Program-made: the position numbers and the translations under genes
Notes under the pieces: model-generated
Seen by the model: the letters and a program-made list of their open reading frames with translations, nothing else
What the model was told of the DNA's origin: nothing
Databases searched by the model: none
In this document: positions 1-5,614 of the stretch, in pieces
Numbering within the stretch: the stretch's first letter is position 1
Layout: the number at the start of each line of letters is the position of its first letter
Source of the DNA: CAZCGA01 sp964498075
Lineage (GTDB): Bacteria; Desulfobacterota; Binatia; HRBIN30
Reading direction: 5' to 3'
Length of the DNA stretch: 8,508 bases
Assembly (NCBI GenBank): GCA_964498075.1
Contig: CAZCGA010000208.1
Coordinates: 1-8,508, forward strand

Positions 1-72
1 CCGGTGGTGTGGGAGGGGAGTAGCGGGACGAACCCGCTACCCCCTATCCCGATTATTCGGAGGATCCTATGA
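1..72 (+). CDS. C-terminal end of an upstream coding frame (partial)
   Basis: Frame 1 is open from the left edge to a TGA at 70-72. Seventeen of its 23 sense codons end in G or C, as expected for a coding frame in this DNA. The TGA overlaps the ATG of the next small ORF as ATGA, the same junction that links that ORF to the ATP-grasp gene. The visible tail is proline-rich and hydrophobic, ending in residues like NPLPPIPIIRRIL. I recognise no family. It could be the end of a larger protein or the core end of a ribosomal peptide, but only 23 codons are visible, so this is weak. The frame at 2-181 is also open but reads as an arginine- and glycine-rich shadow. Confidence 0.35.
   Translation, partial: PVVWEGSSGTNPLPPIPIIRRIL
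15..44 (+). promoter_or_regulatory. GC-rich hairpin before the small ORF
   Basis: GTAGCGGG (20-27) and CCCGCTAC (33-40) form a perfect 8-bp stem around a 5-base loop. GGGG (15-18) and CCCC (41-44) extend it by four pairs past one bulged A at 19. It ends 14 bases before the GGAGG ribosome site at 59-63. No T-run follows, so it is not a standard intrinsic terminator. If the frame through 1-72 is really coding, the hairpin lies inside that gene and may modulate translational coupling. Its function is inferred only from position. Confidence 0.35.
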
Positions 73-185
73 GCTTCATCGCATATGCATCGTCGCTGCG
101 CGCGGTGGCGGAGGCCATCGCGCTCTCCTTCGGCGCGCCCGGCACACTCGATCCCGCGGCCGCGGAAAGGCGGGTGGCGTCATGA
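69..185 (+). CDS. 38-residue protein coupled to the ATP-grasp ligase; function unknown
   Basis: The ATG at 69 follows a perfect GGAGG (59-63) with 5-base spacing, one of the best ribosome sites in the window. Most codons (about 31 of 38) end in G or C, strong coding bias for so short a frame. The TGA (183-185) overlaps the next gene's ATG as ATGA, so translation is probably coupled to the ligase. The product starts MSFIAYASSLRAV, continues as an alanine-rich probably helical stretch (roughly residues 5-20), has a Gly-Ala-Pro-Gly turn and ends in a charged AAERR segment. There is no Cys. I recognise no family. Being directly upstream of an ATP-grasp enzyme, it could be a precursor or carrier peptide, or a small regulatory subunit. 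The gene is well supported; its role is inference. In-frame stop at 21-23 rules out a longer start. Confidence 0.62.
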   Translation: MSFIAYASSLRAVAEAIALSFGAPGTLDPAAAERRVAS

Positions 186-1186
186 GCGTTCATCCCGATC
201 GCCCGATCGCCGTCTATCACGAGCACCCCGACTGGTTCCGCCCGCTGTTCGAGACCTTCGAGCGCCGCAGCACGCCGTACGTGCGGCTCGATGCCGCGAC
301 GCATCGCTACGACGCGAGCGCGCCGCGCCCGCCCTACGGGCTGGTCTTCAACCGCATGAGCCCCTCGGCCGGGCTGCGCGGCAACGGCCACGGCATCTTC
401 TACACGCTCCACTACCTCGATCACCTCGAGCGGCTCGGGGTGCGGGTGGTGAACGGCTACGAGGCGTTCCTGAACGAGACCTCGAAGGCGCGCCAGCTCT
501 CGCTGCTCGGAAGGCTGGGGCTCGCGTACCCCGAAGCGCGCGTGATCCACGACGCGCGCCACGCGCCGGCCGCGGCGCAGGGCCTGCGCTTCCCGATCGT
601 GGTGAAGCCCAACATCGGCGGCAGCGGCGCGGGGGTGCGGCGCTTCGACACGCCGGAGGCGCTGCGCGCGGCCGCCGCCGAGAGCTGGGACCTGGGACTC
701 GACCACACCGCGCTGGTGCAGGAGTTCATCCCGCCCGAATCGGGCCGGATCGTGCGCGTCGAAGTGCTGGACGGCGAGTTCCTCTACGCGATCCGCGTCT
801 ATACCGACGGCGACCGTTACGATCTCTGCCCGGCCGACATCTGCCAGCGCGTGGACGGCGCGGAATTGGCGCGCGCCGCCTGCCCGGTGGACGCGCCCAA
901 GAACGGGCTCCGGGTCGAAGGCTACACGCCCGAGGCCGCGGTCGTGGCCGAGGTCGAGCGCATCATGGCCGCGGCCCGCATCGACGTGGGCGGCGTCGAG
1001 TATTTGATCGACGCGCGCGACGGGCGGCGCTTCTACTACGACATCAACGCGCTCTCCAACTTCGTGGCCGACTCGCCGCGCGTGGTGGGCTTCGACGCCT
1101 TCGAGCGGCTCGCCGAGTGGCTGGAAGGCGAGGCCGAAGCGCCCGCCGCGCATGCGCCCGCCACGCGCTACGCGGGCGGGAGGTGA
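182..1186 (+). CDS. ATP-grasp (RimK-like) carboxylate-amine ligase
   Basis: A 334-residue protein of ATP-grasp design. These enzymes activate a carboxylate as acyl phosphate with ATP and join it to an amine or thiol nucleophile. A pre-ATP-grasp domain spans about residues 1-100. The nucleotide-binding core shows FPIVVKPNIGGSGAGV around 137-152 (phosphate-binding glycine loop after the conserved Lys), VQEFIP at 179-184 (hinge Glu181 contacting adenine), VEYLID at 272-277, and YYDINALSN at 285-293, where Asp287 and Asn289 match the family's Mg2+ ligands. No signal peptide, so cytoplasmic. The start overlaps the 38-residue ORF stop (ATGA), and the flavin monooxygenase begins two bases after this gene's stop, so the three form one operon. 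Length fits RimK-type ligases. The substrate cannot be read from sequence: glutamate ligation, peptide cyclisation or small-molecule amidation are all possible. The fold assignment is firm; the product is unknown. Confidence 0.88.
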   Translation: MSVHPDRPIAVYHEHPDWFRPLFETFERRSTPYVRLDAATHRYDASAPRPPYGLVFNRMSPSAGLRGNGHGIFYTLHYLDHLERLGVRVVNGYEAFLNETSKARQLSLLGRLGLAYPEARVIHDARHAPAAAQGLRFPIVVKPNIGGSGAGVRRFDTPEALRAAAAESWDLGLDHTALVQEFIPPESGRIVRVEVLDGEFLYAIRVYTDGDRYDLCPADICQRVDGAELARAACPVDAPKNGLRVEGYTPEAAVVAEVERIMAAARIDVGGVEYLIDARDGRRFYYDINALSNFVADSPRVVGFDAFERLAEWLEGEAEAPAAHAPATRYAGGR

Positions 1187-1188
1187 GC

Positions 1189-2316
1189 GTGAGATTCGGC
1201 TACTGGCTCCCGGTGTTCGGCGGCTGGCTGCGCAACGTCGAGGACGAGCGCATGGAGGCGAGCTGGGACTACGTGCGGCGCCTGGCGCAACGGAGCGAGG
1301 CGATCGGCTTCGACCTCACGCTGGTCGCCGAGTTGAACTTGAACGACATCAAGGGCGCGGACGCGCCGGCGCTCGACGCCTGGACCACAGCTGCGGCGCT
1401 CGCCGCCGTCACCGAGCGGCTCGAGATCATGATCGCGGTACGCCCCACGTTCCATCCGCCCGCGTTGCTCGCCAAGCAGACCGCGAACCTCGATCACCTG
1501 AGCCGCGGGCGCGTCTCGCTCAATGTGGTTTCGTCGTGGTGGGAGGACGAGGCGCGCCAGTACGGCGTCACGTTCGATCAGCACGACGCGCGCTACGCCC
1601 GCACCGGCGAGTGGCTGGCGGTGGTGAACGGCATGTGGAGCGAGCCGCGCTTCAGCTACGCCGGCCGGTACTACCGGGTCGAGAACGCGACGCTCGAGCC
1701 CAAGCCGCTCTCGCGCCCGCGGCCTACGCTCTACGCGGGCGGCGAGTCGGAGGCCGCGAAGGAGCTGATCGCGCGCTCCTGCGACGGCTACCTCATGCAC
1801 GGTGATCCGCCCGAGCGCATCGCCGGCAAGGTGGCCGACCTCGGCGCGCGGCGCGCGCGGTGGCGCCTGCCGCCGCTCGTCTTCGGCGTCGCGGGCTACG
1901 TCGTGTGCCGCGACTCCGAGGCCGAGGCGCACGCTGAGGTCGAGCGCATCACCACGCTGCGCGAGGGCGCGCCCGGGTTCGACAACTTCGGGCAGTGGGT
2001 GGCGGGCACGCAGCTCGAGCAGAAGCTGCAGCTCGAGGACTACTCGGTCTCGAACCGCGGCCTGCGCGCGGGGCTGGTCGGCACGCCCGAGGCGATCGCC
2101 GAGCGCATCCGCAAGTTCGAGCGCGCAGGGGTGGACCTGCTGCTGCTCCAGTTCAGCCCGCAGCTCGAGGAGATGGAGCGCTTCGCGGAGCAGGTGATGC
2201 CGCGGGTGCGGGAGGGGGAGGCACAGGGCGTGAACGGCGCCGGCGCTCAGGCCGGCTCGCGGGCACGGAATTCCTCGCCCATCTCGGCCGCGCGGGGCAG
2301 GGCGGCAATCTCGTAG
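1189..2316 (+). CDS. Luciferase-like FMN-dependent monooxygenase, SsuD/SfnG type
   Basis: A 375-residue protein of the luciferase-like monooxygenase TIM-barrel family, whose members use reduced FMN (or F420) and O2 to oxidise substrates such as alkanesulfonates or dimethyl sulfone. Family marks include the N-terminal RFGYWLPVF strand, FDLTLVAE (41-48), AVRPTFHPPALLAKQTANLD (83-102), the SRGRVSLNVVSSWW block (105-118), HDARYARTGEWL (132-143), LKPKP-like LEPKPLSRP (169-177), LYAGGES (181-187) and GLVGTPEAIAERI (295-307). The layout is close to SfnG. It starts at GTG 1189, five bases after GGGAGG (1178-1183) and just after the ATP-grasp stop. Family homology ends near VMPRVRE (about 336-342). 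The last 33 residues look like an appended tail and lie in a segment duplicated downstream. The substrate is unknown; the neighbouring ligase suggests it acts on the ligase product or its precursor rather than in sulfur scavenging. Confidence 0.88.
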   Translation: MRFGYWLPVFGGWLRNVEDERMEASWDYVRRLAQRSEAIGFDLTLVAELNLNDIKGADAPALDAWTTAAALAAVTERLEIMIAVRPTFHPPALLAKQTANLDHLSRGRVSLNVVSSWWEDEARQYGVTFDQHDARYARTGEWLAVVNGMWSEPRFSYAGRYYRVENATLEPKPLSRPRPTLYAGGESEAAKELIARSCDGYLMHGDPPERIAGKVADLGARRARWRLPPLVFGVAGYVVCRDSEAEAHAEVERITTLREGAPGFDNFGQWVAGTQLEQKLQLEDYSVSNRGLRAGLVGTPEAIAERIRKFERAGVDLLLLQFSPQLEEMERFAEQVMPRVREGEAQGVNGAGAQAGSRARNSSPISAARGRAAIS

Positions 2317-2333
2317 GGGCCGAGCCCGCTGCA
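2166..2333. repeat. 168-bp direct repeat, copy A (3' end of the monooxygenase gene)
   Basis: Aligns without gaps to 2962-3129 at a fixed offset of 796 bases, with 19 mismatches counted by eye (about 89% identity). It spans the last codons of the monooxygenase, its TAG (2314-2316) and a few bases beyond. In the family-conserved part (2166-2205) all three differences are third-position changes in the monooxygenase frame, one of which swaps Met for Ile, so both copies look as though they diverged under protein selection. Beyond 2333 the copies part. The two copies bracket the DoxX gene and a truncated acetyltransferase. Confidence 0.9.
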
Positions 2334-2356
2334 TGTCCAGAGCGACGTACTCGCGG
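2328..2356 (-). pseudogene. Scrap of a HepT-like gene (EYVALDMQ segment)
   Basis: Read on the minus strand, this stretch encodes EYVALDMQR, identical to residues 240-248 of the HepT domain encoded at 3141-3983; over the core 25 bases (2330-2354) one base differs from 3243-3267. Leftward similarity fades after about 2360 with an apparent one-base insertion, so the catalytic Arg and His are not preserved. It sits directly after repeat copy A, as if the ancestral order (monooxygenase end, then minus-strand HepT) had been copied here and largely deleted. It is not an expressed gene. The exact ends are approximate. Confidence 0.55.
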
Positions 2357-2370
2357 CACGACTCGCGGTG

Positions 2371-2829
2371 CTACCGCGGCGGTGGCGAGTCGCGCGCGCC
2401 GCGCCGCCGCCACGCGTCGAGCGAGAACCGATCCCACGCGCGCGGGAGCGCCAGCACCAGCACGGTGAGTGCGAGGCGCGGGAACACGTGCTCGTGGAAC
2501 GCGTAGAGCGGCTCGTGCAGCAGATGCCCGAACGTGACCGTGCACAGCACCGCTCCCAGCATCGCGAGACCAGCCGTGGTCCACAGCCCGAGCAAGACCA
2601 GCAGGCCCCCCGCCAACTCCACGAACGGCACGGCCACGCCCACCGCCCACAGCGACCAGACGGGCAGGAACGTGTCGGCGAACGGCAGGAACCACTTCTC
2701 GGCGTGCCCCACCGGGCTTTGGACGAACACCTTGTAGACGCCGGCCTGGAAGAAGATCAGCCCCAGCACTACGCGCGCGAACAGCAGCGCGAGCGCGCGG
2801 CGGGTCGCGTCGGGGGCGGCCGCGCTCAC
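2371..2829 (-). CDS. DoxX-family integral membrane protein
   Basis: A 152-residue membrane protein with four predicted helices (about 11-31, 58-82, 84-104 and 114-129). The first helix carries ARVVLGLIFFQAGVYKV, and helix 2 has PFVELAGGLLVLLGLWT, the pattern of the DoxX/DoxD superfamily (compare the quinone-linked DoxD subunit of thiosulfate:quinone oxidoreductase and YphA-like proteins). Many relatives have no known reaction. The GTG at 2827-2829 is chosen because it overlaps the stop of the acetyltransferase remnant (GTGA) and a GGAGC lies just upstream; a longer frame back to 2940 reads as a shadow of that remnant. GNAT and DoxX were therefore probably once one operon. With the GNAT gene truncated, the original promoter may be lost. 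Repeat copies A and B flank the gene. Confidence 0.82.
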   Translation of the reverse strand: MSAAAPDATRRALALLFARVVLGLIFFQAGVYKVFVQSPVGHAEKWFLPFADTFLPVWSLWAVGVAVPFVELAGGLLVLLGLWTTAGLAMLGAVLCTVTFGHLLHEPLYAFHEHVFPRLALTVLVLALPRAWDRFSLDAWRRRGARDSPPPR

Positions 2830-2963
2830 GAGCGCTCCACCAGCAGCTTCAGCGCCGCGGCGTCGAGTCCGTACTGCAGCATGCCGCCATCGGAGCGCTC
2901 GGCGCCCAGGCGCTCGTAGAACTCCAGCGCCGGGTTCCATTCGAGCACGTGCCAGTCCACGCG
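2826..2963 (-). pseudogene. C-terminal fragment of a GNAT N-acetyltransferase
   Basis: The last 46 codons read RVDWHVLEWNPALEFYERLG followed by an AE...LQYGLDAAALKLL ending. This is the characteristic end of GNAT acetyltransferases (beta-5, the WNxxAxxFYxxLGA helix, then the final strand). A full GNAT protein is around 150 residues; the acetyl-CoA-binding R/QxxGxG/A loop is absent. Homology stops at 2961-2963, exactly where repeat copy B begins, so the 5' two thirds were replaced by monooxygenase-tail DNA. The frame stays open upstream to 3062 but that part is translated from the repeat and is arginine-rich noise. The TGA overlaps the DoxX start. Confidence 0.75.
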
Positions 2964-3129
2964 AGGAAATGGAGCGCTTCGCCGAGCAGGTGATACCGCG
3001 GGTGCGGGAGGCGGAAGCACGGGGCGTGAACGGCGCCGGCGTTCAGGCCGGCTCGCGGGCACGGAACTCCTCGCCCAGCTCGGCCGCGCCGAGCGGCGCG
3101 ACAGTCTCGTAGGGACGGAGCCGGGTGCA
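2962..3129. repeat. 168-bp direct repeat, copy B (orphan 3' end of a second monooxygenase gene)
   Basis: Gap-free match to 2166-2333 with 19 mismatches by eye. On the + strand it reads EEMERFAEQVIPRVREAEAR and continues in frame to a TAG at 3110-3112, the exact position equivalent to the monooxygenase stop, but the rest of that gene is missing. On the minus strand both copies also keep an open frame ending in LGEEFRAREPA (B) or MGEEFRAREPA (A) before a TGA (3043-3045 in B, 2247-2249 in A), which might be the end of an old convergent gene. The left edge is fused to the GNAT fragment; the right edge runs towards the HepT stop at 3141. Confidence 0.9.
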
Positions 3130-3140
3130 GGGCGCGGGGG

Positions 3141-3983
3141 TCAAGGCTCTTCGCGCGCTCTCGCGCTCTCAGTCAGCATGGCGCCCACGAGCGACGCGAA
3201 ACGATCGATCGCATCGAGCTCGTCGAGCGCTTCCATGATCCGCTGCATGTCCAGGGCGACGTACTCGTGCACGAGCACGTTCCGAAAGCCCGCAAGCCGT
3301 TCGAGCCGGCGCACCAGCTCGGGAGCGAAGTGGGGGTCGCGCGCGAGGTTTCGAATCGCTTCCGTGTAGTCCTCGAAGCGATCGCCGCGCCGCGCCGACA
3401 GTTCTCCCGCGATGTCGATTACGAGCTGGCATACGGTGAGCACCGAGAACAGCACATCGTTGTGAAGGGAGAGATCACGTTCGAGGGTCTCCCGCCCGGG
3501 AATCCGCGGGCGCAATCCACGCAGGTGGTCGAGATGTCGGCGCAGCTCAGCCAGGCGCTCGACGAGGTATGTCATGGTCGATCCGGGACCGTCGAGGTTG
3601 ACGCGGCGCGTCCGGCGCAGGAACGGTTCGAGATCGGCTGCGCGCAATTGCACGTCGCGAACGAACGAGTGAACGATTTCCGGGTCCGCGCAGAAGAGCC
3701 GATGACCGGAGGTCACGATGCGACGAGCGAGGTGGGGTGGCGCATCGTTGAGCACGACGAGATCGACGGCGCGTCCCTCGAGGGCGCCGGAGAGCCGAGA
3801 CGAAAGCCTCAGTCGCTGGTCGAAACGCTCGCGGGTGGTCGGGAATCGCTCGCGGTCGAGGAGTACGCCGACGTCGACGTCACTCTCGGCCTCGCTCCCG
3901 AATAGATAGGCGGCGGCGACCCCCGGAAACTCGTCGCTCCCGAGCCTCCGCATCAGCCGCGCCTCGATTTCATCGCGCGTCAT
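3141..3983 (-). CDS. MntA-HepT fusion: nucleotidyltransferase antitoxin joined to HEPN RNase toxin
   Basis: A 280-residue protein with two halves. Residues 1-125 are a minimal nucleotidyltransferase: AAYLFGS (24-30), DVDVGVLL (35-42) and RAVDLVVL (71-78), supplying Gly29-Ser30 and Asp35, Asp37 and Asp74. From about 137 (MTYLVERLAELRRHLDHL) to 272 it is a HepT/DUF86 HEPN domain with VIDIAGEL, a DRFEDY segment and the RNase motif RNVLVHEY (Arg234, His239, Tyr241; Rx4HxY). In type VII systems HepT is an RNase or tRNA-targeting toxin and MntA silences it by AMPylating the motif tyrosine. They are usually adjacent genes; here there is one frame. Between GS and DxD there are only 4 residues where about 10 is usual, which could weaken nucleotide transfer. 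The internal Met137 sits where a standalone HepT would start. The start at 3983 has a weak GGTG upstream. Domain calls are firm; activity is unknown. Confidence 0.87.
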   Translation of the reverse strand: MTRDEIEARLMRRLGSDEFPGVAAAYLFGSEAESDVDVGVLLDRERFPTTRERFDQRLRLSSRLSGALEGRAVDLVVLNDAPPHLARRIVTSGHRLFCADPEIVHSFVRDVQLRAADLEPFLRRTRRVNLDGPGSTMTYLVERLAELRRHLDHLRGLRPRIPGRETLERDLSLHNDVLFSVLTVCQLVIDIAGELSARRGDRFEDYTEAIRNLARDPHFAPELVRRLERLAGFRNVLVHEYVALDMQRIMEALDELDAIDRFASLVGAMLTESARAREEP

Positions 3984-4133
3984 GGCGGCACCCTAGCACA
4001 GGCCCGACGTCAGGGGTCGCGGGCGGCGGACTCGCTGCTGGTCAAGCTCAAGCTCTGGCGATTGCTGAGGGGGTGGGTGAGCTGAGAGGCGCGGGTACGC
4101 CCGCATCGCGTGCCTAGGCAATTGTCTCCGCGG

Positions 4134-4766
4134 TCAGCGCAGCGACTTCGCGGCCTGCGTGATCCACGCCAGCGTCTGATCCGCGTCGCCGAAGCCCTGC
4201 GTACGCGCGGCCGCGCCACTCTGGGGCGAGAACACCACCAGCGTGGGGAACGCATCGACCTGGAACCGCTGCTGCAGATCCTCAATCTCCGGCGAGTTGC
4301 GACCCTCCTCGCGTACCCGGTCCACGATCGAGACCGGGATCACGGTGGTCTGCACGGTGCGCCCGCGCTGCCAGTCCTCGAACACCTGCTGTTTCATGGC
4401 CCGACAAGGCCCGCACCAGTCGGCGTTGAAGTCGATGAGAATCGGCTTTCCGTTGCGCCGCGACTCCGCCATCGCGCTCTCCAGCGACGTCCATTGTGAG
4501 ACCTCTTCGCGCGGCGCTTCCGGAGTCGGCGACACGATCACCTGCGGCGCGGGATCTGAAGGCGTTACCTCGCCCGCGACGTGGCCGGGGGACGTCGCGC
4601 GCATCGAGATCGGGGCGACGCCCTGCTGCTCGCCGGCGTTCGGCTCCTTCGGCTTCGGGCCCGGCAACTGGCCCACGAGCCAACCGACGAGCAAGCAGAC
4701 CGGGAGTAGCAGCACCAGCCACCAGGGCGAAGGGCGCCGGGTTGAATGCGTCGGTTCGTCCAACAT
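4134..4766 (-). CDS. Membrane-anchored thioredoxin-fold protein (DsbD C-terminal/TlpA-like)
   Basis: A 210-residue protein with an N-terminal signal anchor (about 15-33, WWLVLLLPVCLLVGWLVG), a proline-rich linker (about 35-90) and a thioredoxin domain (about 93-210). The active site DFNADWCGPCRAMKQQVF (112-129) has the redox pair Cys118 and Cys121; FPTLVVF (173-179) carries the cis-proline. The ADWC...MKQQVFED pattern resembles the periplasmic end of DsbD and thioredoxin_7 proteins. The domain should face the periplasm and reduce or shuffle disulfides. The ATG at 4764-4766 is preferred because GGAGA lies nine bases upstream; an ATG seven codons earlier (4785-4787) has a poor ribosome site. 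It stands 150 bases from the MntA-HepT start on the same strand, with no sign of shared function. Partner proteins cannot be inferred. Confidence 0.88.
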   Translation of the reverse strand: MLDEPTHSTRRPSPWWLVLLLPVCLLVGWLVGQLPGPKPKEPNAGEQQGVAPISMRATSPGHVAGEVTPSDPAPQVIVSPTPEAPREEVSQWTSLESAMAESRRNGKPILIDFNADWCGPCRAMKQQVFEDWQRGRTVQTTVIPVSIVDRVREEGRNSPEIEDLQQRFQVDAFPTLVVFSPQSGAAARTQGFGDADQTLAWITQAAKSLR

Positions 4767-5205
4767 GAGGCGGTCTCTCCGATTCATTGGGCCACTGAGG
4801 TCGAGCCGGGCGTCCGCGAATGCGCTCGCCCACTACCTCGCGAGATCTCCTGGCGGAGCGCCGCGAACATGCGGCCTCGGCACGCCCGTCGACCGCGTTA
4901 TCGGCCGTTCGGTGGCCGGATTCAGTACGGGCGCTAGGGGAGCGATGGCCTTCCTCGCCGGGTAGATCAGCCGCATGAAGCAGCGGCTTCTTGGGGGACG
5001 TGAGGAGAAAATAGGGAAATCAGAAACCGAACGAGAAGCAGACATCGCCACATGCGGAGAGCAGCCGGCCCAAGGCCCTACGTAGCCTTGAGCCGCCTGC
5101 GTCGGTGGACGGCGTGGTAGCCTGCCGGACGCGAGTGGTCGTTGAAACCATGGCCAACCGTAGCCACGAGCGATCTCCGATCTCGGCTCGCACAAGGGAG
5201 GGCAT
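4767..5205. other. Intergenic stretch without a supported gene
   Basis: About 440 bases between divergently read genes. Open frames on both strands here lack ribosome sites and family-like sequence. GC is lower than on the left of the window and a purine-rich patch occurs near 5000-5040. It must hold the promoter of the thioredoxin gene at one end and of the DUF4145-type gene at the other, but I see no convincing -35/-10 pair. A short imperfect inverted repeat centred on CTACGTAG (5078-5085) is listed separately. It may be old decayed coding DNA. Confidence 0.5.
5072..5089. repeat. Short inverted repeat around CTACGTAG
   Basis: CTACGTAG (5078-5085) is a perfect 8-base palindrome. AAGG (5072-5075) and CCTT (5086-5089) pair outside it, with CC at 5076-5077 unpaired. 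It lies about 120 bases upstream of the GTG at 5206. It could be a dimeric regulator's operator, but a palindrome this short can arise by chance. Confidence 0.22.
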
Positions 5206-5614
5206 GTGCCTAGATTCGTCGCTAGAACGGTCGGTGGTGGGCAACAAGATCTAGTCGTCGACCGCAATCCCGACCAGTGTCCGCTGTGCCATCGCAGCGT
5301 CGACGCGGTTTTCGAGTACGGAACCGTGTGGCAGGCGCAGGGCACCTCGCACGCTACGATCGTGTTTCGGTGTCCTTCCGCAGACTGCGAAAATCTGTTC
5401 TTGGCCAAGTACGAGCCCGATGATCGCCCTGGACCGTACGGAGGTGGAGCGATGCTTCTTCAAAACTTTGAGCCTCAGACGGTGGGCGAAATAAACATCG
5501 ACGAGGACATACGCGCCTTGTCACCCCGATACGCAGAGCTCCTTGCACAGGCCGTCGCCGCCGAGGCCTACGGCCTTAGCGAATTGGTAGGGATGGGGCT
5601 TCGGAAAGCCCTCG
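5206..5614 (+). pseudogene. Truncated zinc-ribbon/DUF4145-type protein
   Basis: The GTG at 5206 follows AAGGGAGG (5194-5201). The first about 136 codons make an N-terminal zinc ribbon (CPLC at 25-28 and CPSADC at 56-61) and then SPRYAELLAQAVAAEAYGLS followed by a GMGLRKAL segment (129-136). That last pattern is the DUF4145 core, which in intact proteins continues as an EFLVKD-like helix. DUF4145 proteins are common beside restriction and other defence genes, and some carry fused nuclease domains. Here the homology stops after RKAL near 5613, and the downstream DNA encodes a tyrosine recombinase in another frame. The chimeric frame runs on to 5823 as noise (about 69 codons), so a roughly 205-residue product could still be translated. 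I class it as broken by deletion. The DUF4145 call rests on motif memory only. Confidence 0.6.

Noticed and set aside
53..1153. Long open frame on the minus strand opposite the ATP-grasp gene
   Set aside because: Antisense shadow of a GC-rich gene: rich in Arg, Val, Ala and His, no family motifs, and the + strand carries clear ATP-grasp motifs.
85..1188. In-frame upstream extension of the monooxygenase frame back to 85
   Set aside because: The extension is arginine-rich shadow sequence overlapping the ATP-grasp gene. A GTG with a good GGGAGG site at 1189 begins exactly where family homology begins.
1168..2334. 388-codon open frame on the minus strand opposite the monooxygenase
   Set aside because: Antisense shadow; the + strand product matches the luciferase-like family from end to end.
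2830..2940. Longer DoxX start at 2940
   Set aside because: The added 37 residues are an out-of-frame reading of the GNAT remnant; the GTG at 2827-2829 starts DoxX homology and overlaps the GNAT stop.
4833..5408. 191-codon minus-strand frame over the intergenic region
   Set aside because: It overlaps the zinc-ribbon coding frame antisense, lacks a ribosome site and shows no recognisable domain.
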